From contig NZ_JAJNKB010000004.1 in NCBI RefSeq assembly GCF_021533195.1, positions 186,001-250,000 of the forward strand: a DNA stretch of 64,000 bases, in the 5' to 3' direction. Shown piece by piece: positions 28,784-36,837 of the stretch. Below the pieces are notes generated by a model, which saw only the letters and a program-made list of their open reading frames with translations, did not search any database and was not told the origin of the DNA. The DNA is from Portibacter marinus. Lineage in GTDB: Bacteria; Bacteroidota; Bacteroidia; Chitinophagales; Saprospiraceae. The stretch's first letter is position 1. Each line of letters begins with the position of its first letter. The position numbers were made by a program, and so were the translations under genes.

Positions 28784-29119
28784 CCTTATTACATTTTCCG
28801 AGTCAAAAGTGTATGCTCTACTAAATTCTACGGTTAAAAACATCCACACAAATTACCTTTGCATAATGATCTCAAAGAAAAAGAGCATAAACATTAAAAT
28901 AGAGTCAATTAGCAAATTAGCATCCTATCGATATTATCAAGAAATACTCAAATAATCCATCGTATCTGCATAACGTCTCGCATGGCTTATTTTGATATTA
29001 ATAAAACATTATGATTACTGATTACCTGGAAATCTTGAAATCTTGAAATCCGAATTCTTTTTAAGCTATATTAACTTAGTCAACCATTTTCTTCCTTGAG
29101 ACAATAAAATTTGCTCCCC
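28784..29119. other. AT-rich intergenic stretch after the immunity gene
   Basis: About 340 nt without a supported gene. It contains an exact TAnnTTTG match on the plus strand (28854-28861) and, 4 nt on, a 29-codon reading frame (28866-28955, MISKKKSIN start) that has no support beyond being open. Three near-copies of GAAATCTT occur at about 29030-29050. I see no terminator hairpin, att-like repeat or recombinase remnant. Confidence 0.5.
28854..28861 (+). promoter_or_regulatory. Exact Bacteroidota -7 element (TACCTTTG)
   Basis: TACCTTTG matches TAnnTTTG at all fixed positions. No convincing TTTG box lies 19-21 nt upstream. It could drive a short transcript ahead of the lipoprotein gene or be a chance match; the lipoprotein ATG is over 300 nt away. 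Confidence 0.25.
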
Positions 29120-29140
29120 AAATGCAACAATGTTGCATTT
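29120..29140. promoter_or_regulatory. 21-nt perfect palindrome, candidate Zur/Fur box
   Basis: AAATGCAACA (29120-29129) and TGTTGCATTT (29131-29140) are exact reverse complements around a single central A. The site lies 43 nt upstream of the lipoprotein ATG (29184), just ahead of a -7-like TACCTTTA (29147-29154), where bound repressor would block polymerase. Its A/T-flanked odd-length symmetry resembles Fur-superfamily operators, and a Fur-family gene follows at 29884. Binding by that regulator is inference. Confidence 0.55.
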
Positions 29141-29183
29141 AAATGTTACCTTTACTCCCACACACAAAAAAATACGACCCATT

Positions 29184-29744
29184 ATGATTCAGAAAATTGC
29201 ACTTTACACCATCCTATTAACTCCCTTTCTACTCTCCGTATCATGTGAGAAAGAAGAACCTGTAATTCCCAACGAAGAAGAATTGATCACAACTGTGAAC
29301 CTTACGCTCACTCCAGCCGGGAATGGCATTCCCGTGCAATTTACCTTCGTAGATATTGATGGAGATGGTGGTGAGGAACCTACCATCACAGGTGGCACTC
29401 TGATGGCCAACCAAACCTACTTCGGCGAACTCGAGCTGCTGAATGAAGCAGAAACTCCAGCTGAAGACATCACCCAGGAAATTCAGGAGGAAGCAGAAGA
29501 GCACCAATTCTTCTTCCAATCAGAAATCGAAGATCTGGAATTCGTTTACATCGATCAGGATGAAAATGGATTTCCCATTGGGCTGAACACAAGAATATCT
29601 ACAGGTAATCCCGATACCGGACAAATCATTATCACACTCAAGCACGAACCCAATAAAGCAGGAGATGGAGTCTCAGACGGAAACTTGCTCAATGCCGGCG
29701 GTGAAACAGATATTGAGATTAGATTTCCTGTGACCATCCAGTAA
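29184..29744 (+). CDS. Surface/periplasmic lipoprotein, probably metal-regulated
   Basis: The ATG at 29184 gives 186 aa with a lipoprotein signal (LLTPFLLSVSC, Cys21); an in-frame ATG at 29130 would lie inside the palindrome and place 18 extra residues before the signal. Features: a Glu-rich linker, then EEELITTVNLTLTP, VDIDGDGGEEPT, LLNEAETPAEDITQEI, EEHQFFFQ and KHEPNKAGDGVSDGNLLNAGG. This pattern matches a Bacteroidota lipoprotein family often annotated 'type 1 periplasmic binding fold', which I recall beside TonB receptors. No receptor is adjacent here. The palindrome upstream and the Fur-family gene 139 nt downstream suggest expression under metal limitation. Acidic and His residues could bind metal, but this is not shown. 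Confidence 0.75.
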   Translation: MIQKIALYTILLTPFLLSVSCEKEEPVIPNEEELITTVNLTLTPAGNGIPVQFTFVDIDGDGGEEPTITGGTLMANQTYFGELELLNEAETPAEDITQEIQEEAEEHQFFFQSEIEDLEFVYIDQDENGFPIGLNTRISTGNPDTGQIIITLKHEPNKAGDGVSDGNLLNAGGETDIEIRFPVTIQ

Positions 29745-29883
29745 GTCTTTCATGGTGCGCTTGAATTGAACGAATTGTTATAGGACTGTAGAACAAAGCA
29801 TAATCACTGGAGCCCACAACACTCAAACTTGGATACATCATAAGCCATAACCCCGTACGATCAGACTTTAATTTTTGACAAAT

Positions 29884-30315
29884 ATGAACACCCTTAATGC
29901 AAAAGACATTCTCCATGAAAGAGGCTTGAAGGCCACTTCAACCAGGGTGGCATTGCTTCAAAAATTACAACAACACCGATCTGCCATGCCCTACTCTACC
30001 ATTCAGGAACAAATGCACGACTGTGATAGAGTTACTTTGTATCGAACCCTTGAAAGCCTCAAAAAACAAGGCATCATCCATACTGCGTTTCAGGAAAACA
30101 ACGAAACTTATTACGCCATCTGCGGTCAAAAGTGTGATGAGCACCACCATCACCACGATCATATACACTTCAAGTGCATAAAATGCGAAAATGTAACTTG
30201 TGAAAAACCTGAAAAACTCATTCAGATTAGCTTGGCCAACGTTGATATACACAAAGTTTCTATCCATGTGGAAGGGGTCTGCCAAAACTGCTTAAAACCC
30301 AAAAAAATCCATTGA
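29884..30315 (+). CDS. Fur-family transcriptional regulator, probably zinc-responsive (Zur-like)
   Basis: The ATG at 29884 gives 143 aa (a TTG three codons upstream is also in frame). A winged helix lies at about residues 1-75, with recognition helix RVTLYRTLESLKKQG (49-63). The dimerisation/metal domain has two CxxC pairs (Cys98/Cys101 in CIKC and Cys133/Cys136 in CQNC), the structural zinc site of Fur/Zur/PerR proteins. A His-run (HHHHHDHIH, 87-95) is probably the sensory site. The His-rich sensor and the palindrome ahead of the neighbouring lipoprotein make a zinc sensor likely, but iron or another metal is not excluded. It is convergent with the PnuC-like gene, stop to stop 10 nt. Confidence 0.85.
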   Translation: MNTLNAKDILHERGLKATSTRVALLQKLQQHRSAMPYSTIQEQMHDCDRVTLYRTLESLKKQGIIHTAFQENNETYYAICGQKCDEHHHHHDHIHFKCIKCENVTCEKPEKLIQISLANVDIHKVSIHVEGVCQNCLKPKKIH

Positions 30316-30325
30316 CCTAAAAAAC

Positions 30326-30835
30326 CTAAGAAGAAATCAAACGTCGTCGAGTGGTCCTCCACATGGCCACACCACAAACAACCAAAGACAGTCCCTGCAT
30401 TAAAGCAAAGAAATGTTCTCCTTTCTCAAAAGTGACCAATAACATCATGCCGTGAGAGATACCCAGGCAAAGCCAACCATTGAAATATTTCTTTTTCGCC
30501 AGCAACAGAAAGGCACACATAAACAAAATAGAGGTCGCAAACTCCATCCACCCACTCTCGCGGATATTGAAAAGAAGGTATAACATGACCAATCCCACCA
30601 CAGCATATATTCCTATCGATACCTTAATGGACATCTTCTCCGCAAATAGTCCCAGAAACATGATGACGAAACAGGCTAATTCCAGTGAAAAAAATAGATA
30701 GAACGATAGATTGAAAAAATAAATCATGGCTAAAGCCGAGGCCAGCAAACCAAACATCCAGCCCGATCGCTTTTCAAATAGCAAAAGCAATTTATTGGTA
30801 AAATAGAGACAGGAAACAATGATTTCTAGTAACAC
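30326..30835 (-). CDS. PnuC-like multi-pass membrane protein
   Basis: 169 aa from a GTG start with six or seven hydrophobic segments. The segment EKRSGWMFGLLASALAMIYF near residue 20 resembles the conserved N-terminal region of PnuC-type nicotinamide riboside/mononucleotide transporters, where a small basic loop precedes a Trp-containing helix. The size (about 170-220 aa) also fits, but the C-terminal substrate motif of the family is not evident. Other small transporter-like families remain possible. No operon partner on the same strand. Confidence 0.5.
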   Translation of the reverse strand: MLLEIIVSCLYFTNKLLLLFEKRSGWMFGLLASALAMIYFFNLSFYLFFSLELACFVIMFLGLFAEKMSIKVSIGIYAVVGLVMLYLLFNIRESGWMEFATSILFMCAFLLLAKKKYFNGWLCLGISHGMMLLVTFEKGEHFFALMQGLSLVVCGVAMWRTTRRRLISS

Positions 30836-31041
30836 TTCAGATCAATTTCGGCCTTTAAAATAAGCTATAAATCTCTATCTATTTCAAACTTTAAGTTTTG
30901 TCCTTTACGAGTCCATTTGGATAGAAAAATACCATCGGCGCGATTTTTGCGTTATATGACAACATAACGTAATATTTAGCTACTAAGCCTAGGATTCATA
31001 TTATAACCGATTTATTTCCTAATTACTAAAAACTATCCTTA

Positions 31042-32091
31042 ATGAAATCTTACGCATATTTATTAATAGCGCTTTTTATAGTCGCTACTTCATGTCAGAA
31101 GGACTTTTCAAACGTTGAAATTCCACCCCTCGGATGTACAGAAGATCTTTCCGAAAATTCTTTTGAAATTACCATACAAGACAAATTTGTAGAGCTTCCC
31201 GGAAAAGTTTCAGTCTTCTTTAAAGTTGACAGAAAGGATGGTAAACCGGTCGCAAAATTGAGAAACAATGATTTTTCCGTTTACGAAAAAGGTAAGAATG
31301 ATGATTGTTTCAAGACCATATCTGCTTTCGAGTCCAATGCCAGAATATCTCCGAATCAACAGATTTTCAAATACAGTACCATGTTGGTCCTGGATTTGAG
31401 TGGATCTGTTTTGCAAGGCAGTTTTTACGAGCTGAAGAATGCAACCAAACAATTTATTCAAAGTATTATCTATCGAAATGATGATGCGACGGAAATAGGA
31501 ATTTGGTGGTTTGATGGGGAAGACAAGCTTCATGAATTGCAGGATTTTACTGAAAATACCAGCTTATTGCTTTCGAAAGTCGACAAGCTTGATCCGAATA
31601 TGAGCAATGATCCTTCAACTGATCTTTATGGTGCAGTTTTGAAATCAACGGTCATTGCAGACGATCATTTGGCAGGATATCTCAATAAAGGTACAATTGC
31701 TGCTTCCTCTGTCGTGGTCTTTACAGATGGTACTGACCAGGCTGCCAGACATAGTAAAGACGAAGCCATCAGAGCGGTCAAAAGTTCTGACGCCAGTATC
31801 AACTATTTTACCATTGGGTTAGGTAACGAAATTGATACTAAAGTGCTAAGCGCTCTAGGTCCTGCAGGTACCATCATCGCCGATAGCAATCAGGATCTTG
31901 AAGAAAAATTTAAAGAAACGGCTGATCTTGTATTTGATGAGGCCAACAGTTATTACTTATTTGAATATTGTAGTCCAAAAAGAGATGGTAGTGGGGTCAA
32001 TGAATTGGTACTTCAAGTAAGTAGTGATGGACTCAAAGGATATGCTAAGACTGAATTCGACGCTACGAGCTTTGAATCCGGCTGTAATTAA
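31042..32091 (+). CDS. Lipoprotein with von Willebrand factor A domain
   Basis: 349 aa with lipobox LFIVATSC (Cys18). After an N-terminal beta-rich region (about 35-105, FSVYEKG) a VWA domain spans about 112-300. The MIDAS motif DLSGS is at 118-122, the second MIDAS Thr is probably in DPSTDLYGAV, and the third element in VVVFTDGTDQAA. Such domains bind Mg/Mn and mediate protein contacts. The C-terminal part (YLFEYCSPKRDGSG) is beta-rich and contains two Cys. It is a single gene; no MoxR ATPase or other VWA partner is nearby. Expected location is the outer membrane or periplasm. Confidence 0.85.
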   Translation: MKSYAYLLIALFIVATSCQKDFSNVEIPPLGCTEDLSENSFEITIQDKFVELPGKVSVFFKVDRKDGKPVAKLRNNDFSVYEKGKNDDCFKTISAFESNARISPNQQIFKYSTMLVLDLSGSVLQGSFYELKNATKQFIQSIIYRNDDATEIGIWWFDGEDKLHELQDFTENTSLLLSKVDKLDPNMSNDPSTDLYGAVLKSTVIADDHLAGYLNKGTIAASSVVVFTDGTDQAARHSKDEAIRAVKSSDASINYFTIGLGNEIDTKVLSALGPAGTIIADSNQDLEEKFKETADLVFDEANSYYLFEYCSPKRDGSGVNELVLQVSSDGLKGYAKTEFDATSFESGCN

Positions 32092-32150
32092 GGATTATTT
32101 GAGAGCTCAAATTAAATGAAGTCTTCCAGAAACGAAGACTGTAACAATAC

Positions 32151-32188
32151 AAAAAAATGGATCATCCTCTTCTTGAAGATGATCCATT
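32151..32188 (-). terminator. Intrinsic terminator of the large type IX-secreted protein gene
   Basis: AATGGATCATC (32156-32166) pairs with GATGATCCATT (32178-32188), an 11-bp stem. On the minus strand it is followed by a run of seven T (complement of 32151-32157). It lies directly after the stop at 32195. The converging VWA gene ends at 32091, and a smaller stem (AGTCTTC/GAAGACT, 32120-32140) without a T-run may serve it. Confidence 0.8.
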
Positions 32189-32194
32189 CTTAAT

Positions 32195-35100
32195 TTATCG
32201 GATCAATAAAATCGGTACAGAGTGATCACCCAGTTTTAGGTAATATAATCCCGGTGAATGTCCACCCAATTTGATATCAAAAGTTTTGACATCCTTGGTT
32301 AAAGTTCCTTCATTTACCTTTTCACCCAACACATTAAATATCGTCCAGCTCTTTATATTGCTGTCCAAACCTTCCTCAATGGTTACATTAATTTTATCCA
32401 CCGTCGGATTTGGGAAAACATTAAAGCCAATGACATCTATGACAGGAATGGATACTGACATGATATCTACCTCTATTGAACCTCGTACTTCGCATCCGTT
32501 TTGGTCAGTCACAGTCACGTCATAGGTTCCATTTTCCACATTGATTAACGAATCTGTCGTTGCTCCCGTGCTCCACAAATAAGCATATGGTGGTATACCT
32601 CCGGAAACTGATGTCTCTACTGTCGCCAGGGAATCCGGATCAGATGTGACGTCTTTTAATTCAATGGTCAACTGATTCGGGCTGATGAGGCTTATTGAAT
32701 CTTCAACCGTCAAGCCTGAAAAGATATCCGTAACGGTAAAGGCGTAAGTCCCTTCACCCAATCCACCGATCGAATCCGTCGTGGCGTCATTACTCCACAA
32801 ATAGCTGTAATTATTGGTTGCTCCACTGACATCAAGTGCAATGAATCCATCGTCTCCAAACTTGCAACTCACATCCTTCACATTGGCTTGCACATTTAAT
32901 GGAGCCAAAATGGCCACCTGTCCATCATTCTCCACAACTGTAACAGCCTCAAGGTCGTTATCAGCAGCACTCACATCTAACGGACTATCCGCGAAGGTGA
33001 CAGCCGCTTCAGTTTCCACGTCTCCGATGACATCAAAAGTCAAGGTAAAAATGATGGTGCTATCCGGTACAGTTTGGCCTTCGTTTCGAGGCTCTGTCCA
33101 GTAGAATGTCAATTTGTCCTTACTACCACTCGGACGCCCGAAATTATCATCAGTAAAGTTCTCTACCCCATAATTTCCGACACTGACAAATTCAAGTCCC
33201 AGAGAATCCCACTGAATGGTTCCTTCCAGAATGCTTAATTGTTCCCAACCATTGGCCCTAACATTAATCATAACTTGATCTGAACTGGACGCGAAAACTC
33301 TATCAATAGTCAACTCCAAAGTATCTCCAGGTGCTGAACGCAAAGGATCGCTGGATTGATTAAGGTCACCGATTTTAATTCCGTAAAAATTCTCATTCAT
33401 GTAATCACCATCAATACCATTGTAGGTAATTTCAGTCGGATAATTCTCCGTAAGCGGATGGTCGGTCGTAAACTGATAACTTTGTGGTATAAACCTCCAT
33501 GAAGTATTGTTGGGATAAGCATCAATCACACGTAAGTGCATTCTTTGCATCAAGACGACATCGATGGCATTGATAACCTGATCATTATTAACATCCGCAG
33601 CTATCAAACTGTAAGGTGAATCTAATGTGCTGATTTGAAGTATGTGCCTTTGTAGCGTGACAATATCTAAAGCATTCAGACCATTATTCGGATCAGAATT
33701 CTTAGTGGGTCTCAATACATAATTTTCTCCGAAATTCAATTCTTCAATCATGAAAGTTCCATCTGTCCCTGTAATCATCTCATCCGTTTCTCCACTTATG
33801 GCCTCTACTTTCACTTTGGCCACAGGTCTCTGGCTGTCTGGAGTCACAATTTTTCCACCAATATTAACCAGTCCGGCAGCTTCCCTTGCACAAACAGATC
33901 CATCCTCGGTCTTTAAATCTACCTCTTCTAAGTCACCATTGAACGCTTCAGTCGCTACCGGTTCATCCACGAACTTAAGACTGATCGGATTAGCGGTCGC
34001 ATTGACCAGCAAAATTCTAATCCTAAACATTAAGGCGTCATCCTCCAGATTCTGGCCTTCCGTGTGTGACCAGAAGAAACGAACCTGATCTGATCTGACT
34101 ACACGGTTGCTTCCACTTTCGAAAAGTGGATTCAGAGATTCGATACCCTTTATTTTAATGTCAGTGGAATCAGAGGCCTGAATCGTAAAGTTGAAGGTAA
34201 GTATGTCTTCAAAATTTCTAGTTGTTACATCTATGATCACTTCAGTTCCTGCAGTTCTACAGGCAATTGAATCAATCTTGAATAACAATGCATTGCTTTC
34301 TTCTTCCTCTTCTTCAATGGTAAACTGATTACATGACTGATCAGAACCGCAATCATTGAAAACGGTTAGGCAAACCTCATAAGTCCCAGGAGCGTATGTG
34401 AATCCTCCTTCTGAGTTTGCAACACCACCGTCATAATCCCAGGAGACGCTGTCAAAATCAGTAGAAGTATTGGTGAAATCTACGGATGATCCATCGATGT
34501 CCGTTGTAAAAGAACTGGTCGGTTGATTATCGTCGCAATCCATTGGCGGACAAATATTAAATTTCTTACAACATACTCGCCAACAACCAGAAATTGAATC
34601 ATACCAGAAAACAGATACGGTGAAAATCTGGCATTTCCAACCCGTTGGAATTTTAAATTTGCCACCTGGCAGATGGACATTTCCTTCATCGAATCTCCAG
34701 TAAAAATTGGAAGCTCCCTCTAAATCCAGTGAGAAGGTGAATGTTCTTGTGGATTCATCATAGTCTGACTGAATGGCTTCTCCACAATTGTCAGGCGGAC
34801 AAATAGAAAATCTCTTCGTACACACTCTCCATGTCTGATAATCAGGATCGTAGTAAGCCACTTTGACAGTTCTGTCCTTACAAGTCCAGTCATCAGGCAA
34901 TTCAAAAACACCATCAGGCAGTTCAGTTCCATCTTCGACGAAACTCCATTCCGCATCTGTTGCTCCTTGCACATTCAAGGTAAACTTAAATTTATTTCCG
35001 TCGGCGATGTAATCATAATCAATAGTGCCATCACAGCTTTGAGGTGGACACAAATTGAATTTCTTGCAACAAGCCTTCCAGGTTTTTAGGTAGGTATCAT

Positions 35101-36610
35101 AGTAATATACTGTTGCTGTTCTGTTTTTACAAGTCCAATTTTGAGGAAGCGTAAATTCACCATCTGGCAACACTTCGCCTGTTTCATCGAATTTCCACCT
35201 TAAATGGGTCGCACTTGGATGAACAAAATCGAATTTATAGGTATTGCTACTCGCATCGTAACTTGAAGTAATGGCATCCTGGCATGAGCTTGGTGGACAG
35301 AAGGTAATCGTTCTACAACAAACGACCCAACATTGAGATGCTGTGCTGTAATATCTGACAGAAATGGTCAGCGTTCTGCAACTGGCCGGCATATTGTTAG
35401 GGTCAATCCCTACACCATCCGTGTCGTTTCTCCAGCTTACATTGGTCACATCGGCCATATTTGTATTCATGGTCAACTTGTAAATGCCATTGACATATTG
35501 GTACGAAATGATATCCTCACAAGTTGTCGGAACACTTATGCAAGCCTTTTTGCAGCAGGTAAAAGTTTGACCTGTCGACTTGTTCTTATAGACAGCGCAT
35601 ACATTATAAGTACCTGCACTGGGAAAGATAAATTGTACATGGGGTGCTGTGGCCAATGTATTCCCATTAACCTTCCAGGCCACAAATTCTAGGTTAGATT
35701 GCGCATTGAACTTGTAGTTGAATTTGAGATTGGACCCATTTCCACTGTAATAACTGGTAACCAAATCATCACAGTCGACGGTTTCATAGCCATCACAATT
35801 AACACTCAGTGTAAAGGGTGACTGAACACCTTGATATCCATCCAGCACAATGTAGTAATCGCCGGCCGGAAGTGTTTTCCTGATCACTTCTGAATTGGTA
35901 CTACCTTTTCCACTGACGGCCACACAAGTCTTTCGGTCACAGGCATTCAATAAAAACATGTCCAAATCAGCAGAAAGTCCACTGGCAATAATGGTTACTT
36001 CTTTAGTTGAGGTCAGGTTGAGTTCGTAAACTTTTTCTTTCCCATTATAGCTGCCATGAGCATTGCAATAAAGACCATCTGTATTGTTGCTTCCAGTAGA
36101 AGTGTTATCAGAAATGGACTGACCACAACTGATGGTTTGAGCATCTACACATTCCAATTCGCCGGAATTATCCACACAGTCGAGCTTCAGATAAAAGTTA
36201 GAGGTTGCTCCAGCCCAGCCATCGATCACGATATAGTAAACACCGGGATCAAGCGTGACACTGATGTATTCATAATTATAGTTACTGGAATGCGTACTTT
36301 TAGCGACACAATCGGCTGGTGAGCACGAGCGCAATAAGAACATGTCCAGGTCAGCGGTTAAATTGGCCAACAGTATCTTAATGGTCTTAGCACTTCCTTT
36401 TACTTCAAAGGAGTAGATCTTTTCTCGGCCAGTGTATTCGTCATGATCAGTACCGCAATAACCTTCGGATACCGTATTATAGCAGTTCTGATAATTATTG
36501 CCTGCTATAGTTTCGCCACACCATAGTTCTGTGGCAGTAGCGCAATTAAATTGGGAGAACAAAGATATGCTCAAACATAGGCATACCAGGAGGGTAAAGA
36601 ATTTTTTCAT
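32195..36610 (-). CDS. Type IX-secreted mosaic protein: PPC, Cys-rich repeats, PKD, cohesin/dockerin, SprB
   Basis: The ATG at 36610 gives 1471 aa with a signal peptide (MKKFFTLLVCLCLSISLFSQ). In order: two bacterial pre-peptidase C-terminal domains (about 20-145 and 155-280, both with LTADLDMFLL or GLSADLDMFLL and a YYIV.DG strand). Then five Cys-rich repeats of about 80 aa (280-690), the last three most alike (LPDGEF/LPDGVF/LPGGKF, W.C...T..V..YD, CPP..C). Then a PKD domain (about 695-765), a cohesin-like domain (775-910), a carboxypeptidase-like module, a dockerin-like pair (ADVNNDQVINAIDVVLMQRM near 1040), a second cohesin-like domain, two SprB-type repeats (YLWSNDATTDSI, YLWSTGATTDSL), and a type A sorting domain (FNVFPNPTVDKINV ... 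GLYYLKL). Likely surface-attached; no enzyme domain found. Confidence 0.88.
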   Translation of the reverse strand: MKKFFTLLVCLCLSISLFSQFNCATATELWCGETIAGNNYQNCYNTVSEGYCGTDHDEYTGREKIYSFEVKGSAKTIKILLANLTADLDMFLLRSCSPADCVAKSTHSSNYNYEYISVTLDPGVYYIVIDGWAGATSNFYLKLDCVDNSGELECVDAQTISCGQSISDNTSTGSNNTDGLYCNAHGSYNGKEKVYELNLTSTKEVTIIASGLSADLDMFLLNACDRKTCVAVSGKGSTNSEVIRKTLPAGDYYIVLDGYQGVQSPFTLSVNCDGYETVDCDDLVTSYYSGNGSNLKFNYKFNAQSNLEFVAWKVNGNTLATAPHVQFIFPSAGTYNVCAVYKNKSTGQTFTCCKKACISVPTTCEDIISYQYVNGIYKLTMNTNMADVTNVSWRNDTDGVGIDPNNMPASCRTLTISVRYYSTASQCWVVCCRTITFCPPSSCQDAITSSYDASSNTYKFDFVHPSATHLRWKFDETGEVLPDGEFTLPQNWTCKNRTATVYYYDTYLKTWKACCKKFNLCPPQSCDGTIDYDYIADGNKFKFTLNVQGATDAEWSFVEDGTELPDGVFELPDDWTCKDRTVKVAYYDPDYQTWRVCTKRFSICPPDNCGEAIQSDYDESTRTFTFSLDLEGASNFYWRFDEGNVHLPGGKFKIPTGWKCQIFTVSVFWYDSISGCWRVCCKKFNICPPMDCDDNQPTSSFTTDIDGSSVDFTNTSTDFDSVSWDYDGGVANSEGGFTYAPGTYEVCLTVFNDCGSDQSCNQFTIEEEEEESNALLFKIDSIACRTAGTEVIIDVTTRNFEDILTFNFTIQASDSTDIKIKGIESLNPLFESGSNRVVRSDQVRFFWSHTEGQNLEDDALMFRIRILLVNATANPISLKFVDEPVATEAFNGDLEEVDLKTEDGSVCAREAAGLVNIGGKIVTPDSQRPVAKVKVEAISGETDEMITGTDGTFMIEELNFGENYVLRPTKNSDPNNGLNALDIVTLQRHILQISTLDSPYSLIAADVNNDQVINAIDVVLMQRMHLRVIDAYPNNTSWRFIPQSYQFTTDHPLTENYPTEITYNGIDGDYMNENFYGIKIGDLNQSSDPLRSAPGDTLELTIDRVFASSSDQVMINVRANGWEQLSILEGTIQWDSLGLEFVSVGNYGVENFTDDNFGRPSGSKDKLTFYWTEPRNEGQTVPDSTIIFTLTFDVIGDVETEAAVTFADSPLDVSAADNDLEAVTVVENDGQVAILAPLNVQANVKDVSCKFGDDGFIALDVSGATNNYSYLWSNDATTDSIGGLGEGTYAFTVTDIFSGLTVEDSISLISPNQLTIELKDVTSDPDSLATVETSVSGGIPPYAYLWSTGATTDSLINVENGTYDVTVTDQNGCEVRGSIEVDIMSVSIPVIDVIGFNVFPNPTVDKINVTIEEGLDSNIKSWTIFNVLGEKVNEGTLTKDVKTFDIKLGGHSPGLYYLKLGDHSVPILLIR

Positions 36611-36790
36611 TATATGTATTTTATGAGGCTTTTGCACCAATAAATTGATAGGCCTCGGTATATGTTATGGGTCTACAAATTTAAAATTAATAAATTTATA
36701 TACGATTTATTTTATTCTAATGCGTCGCTTCCAGTTGTTTTCAATCATTAAATAATTGGTTTCGATGCTCATATATGTCGGGCACGACAA

Positions 36791-36822
36791 TTTGAAATGG
36801 TAACAAATTTTCGATATTTTGA
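36791..36822 (+). promoter_or_regulatory. Candidate promoter of the peptidase/MBL pair
   Basis: TTTG (36791-36794), 20 nt, then TATTTTGA (36815-36822), matching TAnnTTTG at 6 of 8 positions. The ATG of the peptidase is at 36838, so the 5' leader would be only about 10 nt. Confidence 0.35.
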
Positions 36823-36837
36823 TACTTAATTCAAAAG

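Noticed and set aside
30950-30969. Inverted repeat CGTTAT/ATAACG
   Set aside because: Six-base arms in AT-rich DNA with no neighbouring regulator; expected by chance.
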